DNA of 64,000 bases from Micromonospora pattaloongensis (GCF_900107255.1 NZ_FNPH01000002.1:558001-622000), one strand, 5' to 3'; counted from the stretch's first letter, positions 37,399-47,500 are shown. Numbers and translations: made by a program. Notes: generated from the sequence alone by a model not told the origin.

Positions 37399-38001
37399 AT
37401 GGTGTTGACTAGCCCGGTGCCAAGCAGGAACGAACCGGTGCCAAGCAGGAACGAACCGGTGCCAAGCAGGAACGAACCGGCCCCGACAACGAACAGCGCC
37501 CCCGACGGTGACGTCCGGCGGCTGTCCCGGCGCGGGCTGCTGCGGATCACCGCCGGCGCGACGGTGACCGTCCCGGCCGCGGCACTGACCGGCTGCGGCC
37601 TGTTCGACCGCGACCCCGACACGCCCCCGGCGCCCGATCCGCTGGCGCCGCTGCTCGCCGGCGCGCTGGATCTCGCCGCCCGGCACGAGGCCGCCGCGGC
37701 CGCGCGCCCGGAACTCGCCGACCGGCTCGCCCCGATCGCGCAGGCGCACCGCGCGCACGCCGCCGAACTGGCCCGGGTCATCGGCGCGGCGGCGGCGACC
37801 CCGACCGCGACCGCCGGCCCGACGTCGGCGGGTCCCGGCGGCGCCGACGACGTCCGGGGGATGCTGGCCGATCTGCGCGCCGCCGAGCGGGCCGGGCAGG
37901 CGGCGGCCGTCCAGGCGTGCCGCGCCGCCCCGGCCGCCCGCGCCGCGCTGCTCGGCTCGATCGCCGCCGCGCGCGCCACGCATCTGGAGGTGCTGACGTG
38001 A
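37399..38001 (+). CDS. Tat-type lipoprotein with helical ferritin-like domain
   Basis: A 200-residue exported protein. SRRGLLRITAGATVTVPAA (about 43-61) is a twin-arginine signal and LTGC (63-66) a lipobox, so C66 would carry the lipid anchor. The rest is two Ala-rich helical segments (PLLAGALDLAARHEAAAAAR; VRGMLADLRAAERAGQAAAV) resembling a ferritin-like bundle. The first 27 residues come from three 21-base repeats (PVPSRNE three times). Each repeat contains AGGA followed by GTG, so any of several starts may be used; 37399 is the longest. It overlaps the DUF4439 gene by four bases (GTGA). Confidence 0.7.
   Translation: MVLTSPVPSRNEPVPSRNEPVPSRNEPAPTTNSAPDGDVRRLSRRGLLRITAGATVTVPAAALTGCGLFDRDPDTPPAPDPLAPLLAGALDLAARHEAAAAARPELADRLAPIAQAHRAHAAELARVIGAAAATPTATAGPTSAGPGGADDVRGMLADLRAAERAGQAAAVQACRAAPAARAALLGSIAAARATHLEVLT
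37415..37477 (+). repeat. Three perfect 21-base tandem repeats at the 5' end of the lipoprotein gene
   Basis: The unit begins CGGTGCCAAGCAGG and ends AACGAAC; copies lie at 37415-37435, 37436-37456 and 37457-37477, apparently identical. Being a multiple of three, copy-number change keeps the frame and only alters the number of PVPSRNE units and of AGGA-GTG start signals. Confidence 0.95.
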
Positions 38002-38420
38002 CCGAGGCGCTCGCCGCGGCCCTGGCCGCCGAACACGCGGCGATCTTCGCGTACGGGCCGATCGGGGTGCAGCTCGACGACGCCGCGCAGAAACAGGCGC
38101 GGGCGGCCGAGGCGGCGCACCGCGCCCGGCGGGACACGCTGGTCGTGCTCCTCGCCGGCGAGGGTGCGACGCCGGCCCCGGCCGAGCCCGGCTACGCGCT
38201 GCCGTTCCCGGTGACGGACCGCGCGACCGCGTTGCGGCTGGCGACGGCCATCGAGGAACGGACGGCGGCGGTCTGGCGCGCGGCGCTGCCCGCGACCACC
38301 GGCGCCGAGCGCGCCCAGTCGCTGGACGCGCTCACCGACTGCGCCGTCCGCGCCACCCGTTGGCGCCGGCTCGCCGGGACCGCCCCGGCGACCGTGCCGT
38401 TCCCCGGACGCGCCGGCTAA
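37998..38420 (+). CDS. DUF4439 ferritin-like protein
   Basis: A 140-residue cytoplasmic helical protein of the DUF4439 (ferritin-like) family: EALAAALAAEHAAIFAYGPI, then QKQARAAEAAHRARRDTLVV and AIEERTAAVWRAALPATTG. Glu/His positions typical of a diiron carboxylate bundle are partly visible (AAEHAA, AAEAAHRAR), but iron binding is unproven. The GTG start overlaps the lipoprotein stop, so the pair is translationally coupled and perhaps forms a mixed bundle across the export boundary; that is speculative. Confidence 0.78.
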   Translation: MTEALAAALAAEHAAIFAYGPIGVQLDDAAQKQARAAEAAHRARRDTLVVLLAGEGATPAPAEPGYALPFPVTDRATALRLATAIEERTAAVWRAALPATTGAERAQSLDALTDCAVRATRWRRLAGTAPATVPFPGRAG

Positions 38421-38454
38421 CGGCCGGCTGTCAGCGAGATCACGAGCGCGACGA

Positions 38455-38483
38455 TTGCCCCCGCCATACCGGGTATGCATACT
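38455..38483 (+). promoter_or_regulatory. padR promoter with embedded triple half-site operator
   Basis: TTGCCC (38455-38460), 17-base spacer, CATACT (38478-38483), then six bases to GTG 38490. The spacer and -10 box carry CATACCGGGTATGCATAC (38465-38482): two overlapping palindromes, CATACC-G-GGTATG and GTATGCATAC. PadR proteins commonly repress their own operon from such ATAC/GTAT-type sites, so autorepression is the simple reading. Confidence 0.65.
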
Positions 38484-38489
38484 CGGTCG

Positions 38490-39080
38490 GTGTCCATCCG
38501 CCACGGTCTCCTCGCCCTGCTCGAACGCGGTCCCATGTACGGCTACCAGCTGCGCGCGGCGTTCGAGGAGACCACGGGGGCGACCTGGCCGTTGAACATA
38601 GGGCAGGTCTACACGACGTTGTCGCGGCTCGAACGCGACGGGCTGGTACAACCGCTGCCGGAGCACGACGGGGGGCAGCGGCCGTACGAGATCACCGACA
38701 CCGGGCGGGCGGACCTGGCGCTGTGGTTCGCGACGCCGGTCAGTCGCGCCGACCGGCCGCGCGACGAACTCGCGATCAAGTTGGCGCTCGCCCTGACCAC
38801 GCCCGGCATCGACGTCCGGGCCGTGGTGCAGAACCAGCGCACCGCCACGATGCGGACCCTGCAGGAGCTGACCCGGCTGAAGGCCCGCGAGGACCGGCCC
38901 GGGGATCTCGCCTGGCGGCTGGTGCTGGACGCCATGGTGTTCCAGGCCGAGGCGGAGGTGCGCTGGCTCGACCACTGCGAGGCGAGCCTGGCGCGCCACC
39001 GGCCGACCGCGTCCCCGCCGCACCCCGCCGCCGCTCCGCTCCCCGCCGACCTGCCGGAACGCGAGGAGGCCGGGCGGTGA
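38490..39080 (+). CDS. PadR family transcriptional regulator
   Basis: A 196-residue PadR-type repressor. The winged helix spans about residues 5-80 (SIRHGLLALLERGPMYGYQL, NIGQVYTTLSRLERDGLVQP, YEITDTGRADLALW), and the C-terminal helices for dimerisation follow (Vir-type, longer than subfamily 2). I chose GTG 38490, where homologues begin and where a promoter predicts the transcript to start; an ATG five codons upstream lies inside the operator. It overlaps the ABC ATPase gene by four bases (GTGA), so it very likely controls that exporter. Confidence 0.9.
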   Translation: MSIRHGLLALLERGPMYGYQLRAAFEETTGATWPLNIGQVYTTLSRLERDGLVQPLPEHDGGQRPYEITDTGRADLALWFATPVSRADRPRDELAIKLALALTTPGIDVRAVVQNQRTATMRTLQELTRLKAREDRPGDLAWRLVLDAMVFQAEAEVRWLDHCEASLARHRPTASPPHPAAAPLPADLPEREEAGR

Positions 39081-39790
39081 CGGTGCTGCGACTGTGCGGT
39101 GTGCACCGGACGCACGGCACCGGCGCGGCCGCGGTGCACGCGCTGCGCGGGGTGGACCTTACGGTGGCGGCGGGCGAACTCGTCGCGGTGATGGGGCCCT
39201 CCGGGTCGGGCAAGTCGAGCCTGCTCAACCTGGCGGGCGGGCTGGACAGTCCGACCGAGGGCGAGGTGCACGTGGAGGGCCGGCACCTCGGCGCGCTGAC
39301 CCGCGCGCAGCTCGCCCAGCTGCGCCGGCGCAGCGTCGGCTACGTCTTCCAGGACCTCAACCTGATCGCCAGCCTCACCGCCGTCGAGAACGTCGCGCTG
39401 CCGCTGGAGCTCGACGGGGTGGGCGTACGCCCGGCGCGCAAGCTCGCCACGGTCGCGCTGGACGCGGTCGGGGTCGCGGAGCTGGCGGCCCGGTTCCCGG
39501 ACGAGCTCTCCGGCGGGCAGCAGCAACGGGTCGCGATCGCCCGGGCCCTGGTGGGCGAACGGCGGTTGGTCCTGGCCGACGAGCCGACCGGCGCGCTGGA
39601 CTCGCAGACCGGGGAGGCGGTGCTGCGGCTGCTGCGGGCCCGGATCGACGCCGGTGCCGCCGGTCTGCTGGTCACCCACGACCCCCGGCACGCGGCCTGG
39701 GCCGACCGCGTGGTCTTCCTCCGCGACGGCGTGATGGTCGACACGAGTGGGCCGCTGCCGAGCCCGGAACAGCTGCTGGGGACGGTGTGA
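39077..39790 (+). CDS. ABC transporter ATP-binding protein (MacB/LolD type)
   Basis: A 237-residue ATPase for an FtsX-type permease. Walker A GPSGSGKSSLLNLAGGL (about 36-52), Q-loop FQDLNLIASLT, signature LSGGQQQRVAIARAL, Walker B LVLADEPTGALD and the H-loop VTHDPRHAAW are all intact. The start GTG lies inside the padR stop and its own stop overlaps the permease start, giving a tightly coupled padR-ATPase-permease operon. Confidence 0.93.
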   Translation: MTVLRLCGVHRTHGTGAAAVHALRGVDLTVAAGELVAVMGPSGSGKSSLLNLAGGLDSPTEGEVHVEGRHLGALTRAQLAQLRRRSVGYVFQDLNLIASLTAVENVALPLELDGVGVRPARKLATVALDAVGVAELAARFPDELSGGQQQRVAIARALVGERRLVLADEPTGALDSQTGEAVLRLLRARIDAGAAGLLVTHDPRHAAWADRVVFLRDGVMVDTSGPLPSPEQLLGTV

Positions 39791-42540
39791 CCGCGGCCGG
39801 ACGGGACGCATCCGCCGGCCGGGGCCGCGACCGCGTCGGGATCGGCGCGCGGGCGCGGTGGCGCGGCGGGCTCGGGGCGTGGCGGGCGGCGCTGCGGATC
39901 GCCGTGCGCGAGGCGCGCCGGGCGAAGGGGCGCAACGCGCTGATCCTGGCCATGATCGCCCTGCCGGTGCTCGCGCTGACCTTCGCCGCGGTCACCTACG
40001 ACATGTTCCACCTGCGGCCGGCCGAGCAGCTCAACCGTGAGCTCGGCGCCGCCGACGCGCGCGTGCAGTGGGTCAGCGAGGTCGGGCTGGAGCAGGACCC
40101 GGAGGGCCGGGGCTGGTCTTCGTCGAGCACCTCGACGCCCGGCACCGCGACCATCGACCGGTTGCTCGACGTGCTGCCCGCGGGCAGCCGGGCCATCCCG
40201 AGCACGGTGGGGCTGCTGGACGTCCGCACCGCCGCCGGCATCGCCGAGCTGGAGGTACGCGGGATCGACGTCGCCGACCCGCTCACCCGCGGAATGGTCC
40301 GGCTGCGTGCCGGACGCGCCCCCGTCGGCGACGCCGAGATCGCGGTGAGCGAGTCGGCCGGCCGCCGGCTGGGGGTGGGCGTCGGGGACCGGGTGACCAG
40401 CGGGGGCGGCGCCCGGACGTACACGGTGGTCGGCGTCGTGGAGTGGACCGACGCGCTGCGGGAGCTGCTCGTGGTGGCGCCGGAGGCGCTGCCGTCGGAG
40501 TCACCGGCCTGGCTGGTGGACACGCCCGCGCCGGTGACCTGGGAGCAGGTCGGTCAGCTCAACCGGCACGGCCTGCTGATCAGGTCCCGCGCCGTGGTGC
40601 TCGACCCGCCGCCGACCGCCGAGGAGTACCTCGCCCCCGGCGCGGACGCGGAGACGGTCGGCGGCGTCGTGCTCGTCGGCGGGCTCGGACTGCTCGAGGT
40701 GGTGCTGCTGGCCGGTCCGGCGTTCGCGGTCGGCGCGCGCCGCCGCCAGCATGACCTCGCGCTGGTGGCCGCCAGCGGCGGCGCGCCGGCACATCTGCGC
40801 CGGATCGTGCTCGCCGACGGCGTCGTGCTCGGCGTGGCCGGCGCGGTCGTGGGCATCGCCGGAGGGGTGGCCACCGCCGTCGCCGCGCATCCGCTGATCG
40901 AGCAGCACCTCGCCCACGCGCGCGTCGGCGGCTACCGGTTCTTCCCGCTCGCGCTCGTCGGCATCGCCGCGCTGGCGGTGCTCACCGGGCTGCTCGCCGC
41001 GCTGGTGCCGGCGTACACGGCTGCGCGGCAGGACGTGGTGGCCACGCTCGCCGGCCGGCGCGGCATCGTGCGGTCGCGGCCCCGCTGGCTGGCGCTGGGG
41101 GTGGCGCTCACCGTCGCCGGCGGCGCGCTCGCCGCGTTCGGCGCGTCGCACACCAACAGCAACGTCATTCTCAGCGGGGTGGTGCTGGCCGAGCTCGGTC
41201 TGGTGCTCTGCACCCCGGCGCTGGTCGGACTCGTCGCCCGCGCCGGACGCACGCTGCCGCTGGCGCCCCGCATCGCGCTGCGCGACACCGCCCGCAACCG
41301 GGCTGCCGCGGCGCCCGCGATCTCCGCGGTCATGGCGGCCGTCGCCGGCAGCGTCTCGCTGGGCATCTTCCTGGCCAGCGACGACCTGCGCGGGGCCGCC
41401 ATGTACCAGCCGTCCACCCCTCCGGGCTACGTGCAGGTGCTCGAGTCGGATACCGGGCCGGCGCTACCGCCGGACCGGGTGCGGGCGGTCGCGTCCGCCG
41501 ACATCGCGCTGACCGGGCTCGTCGAGCTGCGCCGGCCGATGTGCCGGGACGACCCCGCACCGGAGCAGTGGTGCGAGCTGCATCTGCGGGTGCCGCCCGA
41601 GGCCGGTTGCCGGTACCTGCAGATGCAGCTCCCGACGGGCGCGGATGCCCGCGCGGCCGCCGCCGACCCCCGCTGCCGGGAGACGGCCCGCACCCTGTAC
41701 CCGGGCTACATGGGGTTCGCGATCGACGACGGCGCCGGGCTGCCGATCGTGACCGGGGCGCACGGCGAGGACGCCGACCGGGCGGTGCGGACGCTGCGGG
41801 CCGGCGGCGTCGTGGTCAGCGACGACCGCTACGTCGTCGACGGGACCGTCACGCTCGACGTGGTCACGACGGTGGACGGCGAGGGGGGCGAACCGAAACC
41901 GCCCGCCCGGTCGGTGACGGTTCCCGGGTACGCGCTGCGCACCGGGCTCAACGCGCCGATCGTGGTCTACTCGGCCACGGCCGTGGCGAGGGCCGGCCTG
42001 GCGACCCGGCAGTCCGGCTTCACACTGGCGACCGGCGCGACGCCGACGGTCGCGCAGGAGGAGCGCCTCCGGTCGACGCTGCGGGAGTTGAAGCCGGGGC
42101 TGCAGCTGCACGTGGAGCGTGGGCGGGGCGCGTCGAACGCCCCGATGCTGATCGTGCTGGCGATCGCCGCCGGCCTGGTCACGCTCGGCGCCGCCGCCAT
42201 CGCCACCGGGCTCGCCGCCGCCGAGAGCCGGACGGAACTGTCGACCCTGGCCGCGATCGGGGCCAGCCCGGGGGTGCGGCGGCTGCTGTCGCTCAGTCAG
42301 TCGGGAGTGATCGCCGGCCTGGGTACGGTGCTCGGGATCGTGGCCGGCCTCGTCGCCGGGCTCACCATCATCGCCGCGCTCAACCAGGGGCACCGCGGCG
42401 TGTGGCCGGCGCCGCAGCCGTACCCGTTGGTGGTGCCGTGGAGCACGCTCGCCGTGCTGGTGGCGGTGCCGTTGGTGGCGATGCTGGGCGCCGGGCTGCT
42501 GACCCGGTCCCGGCTCCCGATCGAACGCCGCCGCGACTGA
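39787..42540 (+). CDS. FtsX-like ABC transporter permease
   Basis: A 917-residue permease with about ten membrane segments: one near residue 55, three around 300-420, further ones to 545, and a final three after 790. Two large extracytoplasmic regions lie between (about 70-290 and 545-790). Each core three-helix block is an FtsX domain. It partners the upstream ATPase. PadR-controlled exporters of this kind usually respond to antibiotics, peptides or envelope stress; the substrate is not predictable here. The second extracytoplasmic loop has four cysteines (MCRDDP, WCELH, GCRYLQ, RCRETA) that could form two disulfides. Confidence 0.88.
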   Translation: MTAAGRDASAGRGRDRVGIGARARWRGGLGAWRAALRIAVREARRAKGRNALILAMIALPVLALTFAAVTYDMFHLRPAEQLNRELGAADARVQWVSEVGLEQDPEGRGWSSSSTSTPGTATIDRLLDVLPAGSRAIPSTVGLLDVRTAAGIAELEVRGIDVADPLTRGMVRLRAGRAPVGDAEIAVSESAGRRLGVGVGDRVTSGGGARTYTVVGVVEWTDALRELLVVAPEALPSESPAWLVDTPAPVTWEQVGQLNRHGLLIRSRAVVLDPPPTAEEYLAPGADAETVGGVVLVGGLGLLEVVLLAGPAFAVGARRRQHDLALVAASGGAPAHLRRIVLADGVVLGVAGAVVGIAGGVATAVAAHPLIEQHLAHARVGGYRFFPLALVGIAALAVLTGLLAALVPAYTAARQDVVATLAGRRGIVRSRPRWLALGVALTVAGGALAAFGASHTNSNVILSGVVLAELGLVLCTPALVGLVARAGRTLPLAPRIALRDTARNRAAAAPAISAVMAAVAGSVSLGIFLASDDLRGAAMYQPSTPPGYVQVLESDTGPALPPDRVRAVASADIALTGLVELRRPMCRDDPAPEQWCELHLRVPPEAGCRYLQMQLPTGADARAAAADPRCRETARTLYPGYMGFAIDDGAGLPIVTGAHGEDADRAVRTLRAGGVVVSDDRYVVDGTVTLDVVTTVDGEGGEPKPPARSVTVPGYALRTGLNAPIVVYSATAVARAGLATRQSGFTLATGATPTVAQEERLRSTLRELKPGLQLHVERGRGASNAPMLIVLAIAAGLVTLGAAAIATGLAAAESRTELSTLAAIGASPGVRRLLSLSQSGVIAGLGTVLGIVAGLVAGLTIIAALNQGHRGVWPAPQPYPLVVPWSTLAVLVAVPLVAMLGAGLLTRSRLPIERRRD

Positions 42541-42547
42541 CGCCCGC

Positions 42548-43264
42548 TCAGCCGAGGCCGCCGGCAACGCCGATCAACCGCCCGATCAGGTACGTCGCGG
42601 CGGCGGCCGCGGCGCCGAGCAGCAGTTGGCGCAGCCCGTTGTTCCACCAGCGCCGCCTCGTGAACCGGGCGACGATCGCGCCCGCGGCGAAGAGGCCGAC
42701 GCCACCGACGGCCAGCGCCGGCCAGAGCTGGTCGAAGCCGAGCAGGTACGTCAACAGCGGGATCAGCGCCCCCACCGAGAAGCAGAGGAACGAGGAGAAG
42801 GCCGCCGTCCAGGGGCTGGGCTGCTCGCCCGGTTCGACTCCCAACTCCTCGCGGGCGTGCAGCCGCAGCGCCTCCTCGGGGTTGTCCCGGATCGCGTCGG
42901 CGACCTGCTGGGCCAGGTCGGCCGGGAGGCCGCGCCGCACCCACGCCTCGGCGAGCTCCCGCGCCTCCGCCTCCGGGTGCCGCTCCAGCTCGCGCCGCTC
43001 CTTGGCGATCTCCGCGGCGATCTGCTCGTTCTGGGTCTGCACGCTGGTGTATTCGCCGAGCCCCATCGAGATGGCCCCGGCGACCAGGCCGGCGACCCCG
43101 GTGAGCACGATGTCGCGCGGCGGGACGCCGCCCCCGCCGACGCCGGCGATCAGCGCGATGTTGGTGACCAGCCCGTCCATGGCCCCGAAGACAGCCGGAC
43201 GCAGCCAACCACCGGACACGTCGGCGTGGTGGTGCTCGTCGAACGCGGCGGGGGCGTCCGTCAC
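42548..43264 (-). CDS. VIT1/CCC1 family iron/manganese transporter-like protein
   Basis: A 238-residue membrane protein with about five membrane segments. The N-terminal block [20 protein letters not shown] and [14 protein letters not shown] are hallmarks of the family, which moves Fe2+/Mn2+ out of the cytoplasm in plants and yeast. The charged cytoplasmic loop (about 80-135, [20 protein letters not shown]) corresponds to the metal-binding domain of VIT1. The start GTG overlaps the map stop by four bases. It ends seven bases from the convergent permease gene, with no visible terminator between. Confidence 0.88.
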   Translation of the reverse strand: MTDAPAAFDEHHHADVSGGWLRPAVFGAMDGLVTNIALIAGVGGGGVPPRDIVLTGVAGLVAGAISMGLGEYTSVQTQNEQIAAEIAKERRELERHPEAEARELAEAWVRRGLPADLAQQVADAIRDNPEEALRLHAREELGVEPGEQPSPWTAAFSSFLCFSVGALIPLLTYLLGFDQLWPALAVGGVGLFAAGAIVARFTRRRWWNNGLRQLLLGAAAAAATYLIGRLIGVAGGLG

Positions 43265-44118
43265 GGGAGCGTGAGGATCTCGTACCCGTCCTCGGTCACG
43301 ACGATCGTGTGCTCGAACTGCGCCGTCCAGCGCCGGTCCTTGGTGACCACCGTCCAGCCGTCGTTCCACAGCTCGTACTCGTGCGTGCCGAGCGTGATCA
43401 TGGGCTCGATCGTGAAGGTCATCCCGGGCTCCATCACGTCGGTGGGGCGCGGGCTGTCGTAGTGCGGCACGTAGAGGCCGCTGTGGAAGGCCTCGCCGAT
43501 GCCGTGGCCGGTGAAGTCGCGGACGACGCCGTAGCCGAAGCGGCGGGCGTACGACTCGATCACCCGGCCGACGACGTTGATCTGCCGGCCGGGGGCGACG
43601 GCCCGGATCCCCCGCATCATCGCCTCGTGGGTGCGCTCGACGAGCAGCCGCGCCTCCTCGGAGACCTCGCCGACGCAGAACGTCGCGTCGGTGTCCCCGT
43701 GCACGCCGCCGATGTACGCCGTGACGTCGACGTTGATGATGTCGCCGTCCTCCAGCACCGTGGAGTCCGGGATGCCGTGGCAGATCACCTCGTTGAGGCT
43801 GGTGCAGCACGACTTGGGGAAGCCGCGGTAGCCGAGCGTCGACGGGTAGGCGTCGTGGTCGCAGAGGAACTCGTGCACCACGCGGTCGATCTCGTCCGTG
43901 GTGACGCCCGGCTTGCAGTGCTCGCCCGCGAGCTGGGTGGCCCGCGCCGCGATCCGCCCGGCGATCCGCATCTTCTCGATCGTCTCTTCGCTCTGCACGT
44001 GCGAGCCGCGGTATTCCTTCGGGCGCTTCTTCCCGACGTACTCCGGGCGGGCGATGTGGGACGGCACCTGCCGCCACGGGGAGAGCGTGCCTGGGGTGAG
44101 CGGTGCACGGACGGTCAT
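43261..44118 (-). CDS. map: Type I methionine aminopeptidase
   Basis: Removes the N-terminal methionine; 285 residues. The five metal ligands are visible: two Asp ([18 protein letters not shown]), His (GHGIGEAFH), Glu ([11 protein letters not shown]) and Glu ([12 protein letters not shown]). The 40-residue N-terminal extension with [18 protein letters not shown] is the SH3-binding-like linker seen in actinobacterial MetAP1c. No ribosome site precedes the ATG; TAGGCT ends six bases upstream. Coupled to the VIT1-like gene. Confidence 0.95.
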   Translation of the reverse strand: MTVRAPLTPGTLSPWRQVPSHIARPEYVGKKRPKEYRGSHVQSEETIEKMRIAGRIAARATQLAGEHCKPGVTTDEIDRVVHEFLCDHDAYPSTLGYRGFPKSCCTSLNEVICHGIPDSTVLEDGDIINVDVTAYIGGVHGDTDATFCVGEVSEEARLLVERTHEAMMRGIRAVAPGRQINVVGRVIESYARRFGYGVVRDFTGHGIGEAFHSGLYVPHYDSPRPTDVMEPGMTFTIEPMITLGTHEYELWNDGWTVVTKDRRWTAQFEHTIVVTEDGYEILTLP

Positions 44119-44124
44119 GGTTGC

Positions 44125-44130
44125 AGCCTA
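44125..44130 (-). promoter_or_regulatory. Candidate -10 box of a leaderless map promoter
   Basis: TAGGCT on the minus strand, six bases before the map ATG; the same hexamer is the best -10 candidate of rimP. Confidence 0.5.
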
Positions 44131-44206
44131 TCGCCGGCGCCCTGCGGCCCCCACGCTTCGCCCCACCGCTGCCGCGGACCCGCCGATCGTTGCCGAGGCG
44201 GAACTA

Positions 44207-44536
44207 ATGTGGCATCGTGGCCCGGTGGATCAAGAAGGCCGGGAGTCTGTCTTCTCCGCGACCACCGAACTCGACGGCGACCACGCCACCGTCCGTGTCC
44301 GGGGCGAGGTCGACCTGTCGACGGCGGACACCATGTTCCAGGCGGCGACCCGGGCGGACGCGCCCCGGGTGACGCTGGACCTGCGCGAGGTGATGTTCTT
44401 CGACTCCGCCGCGATCCAGGCGCTGATCCGCCTCGCCGACCACTGCCCGGAGCTGACCGTGCTCCCGTCCCGGCAGGTCCGCCGGGTGCTCGACATCTCG
44501 GGGCTGGGCGAGCAGCCCTGGCTGGCCACCACCTGA
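44207..44536 (+). CDS. STAS domain anti-sigma factor antagonist
   Basis: A 109-residue single STAS domain (SpoIIAA/RsbV type). The phosphorylation site is S67 in LDLREVMFFDSAAIQALIRL; EVDLSTADTMFQAA precedes it. Unphosphorylated, such proteins bind an RsbW-like kinase and free its sigma factor. AGGCGGAA lies just before the ATG. The gene ends 11 bases from the convergent kinase/phosphatase at 44548, whose C-terminus contains both an RsbU-like phosphatase and an RsbW-like kinase fold, so a functional pair is plausible. Confidence 0.85.
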   Translation: MWHRGPVDQEGRESVFSATTELDGDHATVRVRGEVDLSTADTMFQAATRADAPRVTLDLREVMFFDSAAIQALIRLADHCPELTVLPSRQVRRVLDISGLGEQPWLATT

Positions 44537-44547
44537 GCCGACCGGCC

Positions 44548-47500
44548 TCACCCGCTCAGCGGCCGCCGCAGCGTCACCTCCGTGCCGTGCGCGGTCCGGT
44601 CGACGGTCAGTTCGGCGAGCGCCCCGATCAGCGCGAGCCCCCGGCCCCGGAAGCCCCCCTCCGACGCGGCCCGCCACTGTCCGGTGTCGCGGACCCGGAC
44701 GACCACGGCGCCGTCGGAGATCCCGACCTCGATGGAGATCATCGGCTCGGTGGGGTCCACCGGGTGTTCGATGGCGTTGGCGACCGCCTCCGAGACCGCG
44801 ACCGTCAGATCGAACAGCGCCGCCTCGTCGGCCTTGTGGGCGACCAGGAAGTCCTCCAGCCGCCGGCGCAGCACCGCGAGCTTCGTCGGATCGGCCGGCA
44901 ACCGCAGCGTGAACCGGTCGAGGTGGGTCGCCTCCAGCGCCAACACCGCCACGTCGTCCCGGCGCCGCTGGTCGGCGATCCCTGACACCATCCGATCCAC
45001 CAGCTCCTCGACGTGGTCGAAGCGGCCCGCCGCGTCGTCGATCAGCCGCGCCAGCCCCGCGTCTATCCCCTCGTCGCGGTCCTCGATCAGCCCGTCGGTG
45101 TAGACCAGCAGCCGCGCACCCGGTTCCAGCTCCGCCTCCCGCGTCACGTACGCGGTGTCCGCGATCGCCCCGACCGGCGGGCCGAGCGCCCGGTCGTGGA
45201 GGAACCCGACCGGTTCGCCGGGGCGGATGACGACCGGCGACGGATGGCCCGCGCTGGCGTACCGGAGCCGCCCGGTGGGCGGGTCGAAGCGCAGGCAGAC
45301 CACGGTCGCCAGGGAATGCCCCTCGGTCGTGCGGACCAGCCGGTTGAGCCGGGTGAGCACGGCGCCGGGGTCGAAACCCTCCAGGACGTACGCGCGCAGC
45401 GCGTTGCGCAGCTGCCCCATCGTCGCGGCGGCCTGGACCCCCTTGCCGACCACGTCCCCGATGACCAGCACCAGCTCGCCGCCGTCGGCGGCGATCACGT
45501 CGTACCAGTCGCCGCCCACCTCGGCCTCGATGTGGCCGGGCAGGTAGCGGGTGGCGAGGATGGCGCCGGCGACCTCGGGCAACGAATCGGGCAGCAGGCT
45601 GTGCTGCAGGGTGGTCGCGATCCGCTGTTCCGCCTCGTAGAGCCGGGCGTTCTCCAGCCGCACCCCCACCAGCCGGCCGAGCTGGGCCAGCAGCAACTCC
45701 TCCGCGTCCGGCGCGGTCTCCGCGCCCGACCAGACCCGCAGCTCGCCGAGCGGCTCGCCGGTCACCCCGACCAGCGGCACCACCGTGCACGGCGGGGCCT
45801 CCGGCTCGGCGCCGCCGTCGACGTACCGGACGCCGGCCGCGGCGGCCACCGCGCGGTCGGCGCCGACCATCCGCCGGGCGTGCTGGGCGGCCACCCGGAT
45901 GACCTCGGCGGTGGAGCGCGCGGTGTTCACCGCGATGGCCGCGTCGGCGAGGCCACGCAGCCGGCGGACGGTCTGCCCGCGCAGCTGGGCCAGCTCCAGG
46001 CTGGACCGCACCCGGGCGACGAGCTCCTGACCGGAGAACGGCTTGGTCAGGTAGTCGTCGGCCCCCGCGGCGAGCCCCTCCACCGCGGCCTCCTCGCCCG
46101 CGCGCGCGGAGAGCAGGACGATCGGCAGGTGCCGGGTGCGGGGGTCGCGCCGTAACGCGGCGACCAGCCCGAACCCGTCCAGCCGGGGCATCATCACGTC
46201 GGCGAGGACGAGGTCGAACGCGGCGCTGCCCGCGACCCGCAGCGCGGCCTCGCCGTCGGGCACGGCGACAACCTGCCAGTACGGCGAAAGCAGCCGGGTG
46301 ACGTGATCCCGGAGATCGGCGTTGTCGTCGGCGAGCAGGATCCGGCCCCGCGGACCGTCCCCGGCTCCCGGGGCCGCCGGCGCGGGCGTCGGCGCCGCCG
46401 GCCACGGCCCGTCCTCGACGTACAGCTCGGTGCCGGTCGTGTCCGGCAGCGGCGTGCCGGGCGTGCGGACCTGCTCGGCGGGGAGATGGGCGTGCCCGAA
46501 CGGGACCGAGACCGTGAACGTGCTGCCCTCGCCCGGTCGGCTCCGGGCGGACACGGAGCCGCCGTGCAGCTCGGTGAGGCGCCGGACCAGCGCGAGCCCG
46601 ATGCCGGTGCCGTCGCCGCCGCGCGACGGTGTGCCGGCGACCCGGTGGAAGCGGTCGAACAGCCGCGGCAGCTCCTCGGCCGGGATACCCACGCCGGTGT
46701 CGGTGACGTGCAACCGCGCGGTCGAGCCGGCCGCGGAGAGCCGGACGGTGATGCTGCCCTCGAAGGTGAACTTGAGCGCGTTGGCGAGGAGGTTGAAGAC
46801 GACCTTCTCCCACATCTCCCGGTCGACGAAGACGGGGGCGGGCAGCGGTGGACAGTCCACTTCCAGCCGCAGCCCGACCCGCTGCGCGGCCGACCGGAAC
46901 GTGCTGGCGAGTCGGGCCGTGAAGTCGGCGAGGTCGGTCGGCTCGTAGACGGCGGTGTGCCGCCCCGACTCGACCCGGGAGAAGTCGAGCACGGTGTTGA
47001 CGAGCTTGAGCAGCCGCCGTGCGTTGCGCCGCACGAGGCCGAGCGGCTCCCGGTAGCGCTCGGGCAGCTCCGGGTCGGCCAGGAGATCCTCGGTCGGGCC
47101 GAGAATCAGCGTCAGCGGGGTGCGGAACTCGTGGCTGACGTTGGCGAAGAACGTGCTCTTGGCACGGTCGAGGGCGGCGAGCTGCGCGGCCCGGTCCCGC
47201 GCCTGCTCGTACGCGCGCTGGGTGGTCACCGCGCTGGAGATCTGCGCCGCCAGCAGGTCGAAGAAGGTGCGGTACTCGCCGAAGAGCGCCAGGTGCCGGC
47301 TCGTCCCCACCACCAGCGCGCCGGCCCGCTCGTCGGCGGCGGCGATGGGCAGCACCAGCGCCCGGGGCGAGGCCGTCTCCGGGAGCTGGGTGACGAAGTC
47401 CGACGCGTCGGCCAGGCCCGCCGGCCCGCCGGCCAGCACGGCGGCGAGCGCGGCCGGGGTCGACCGGTCCCGTCCGCTGCGCGGCGCGGCCACGGCCTGC

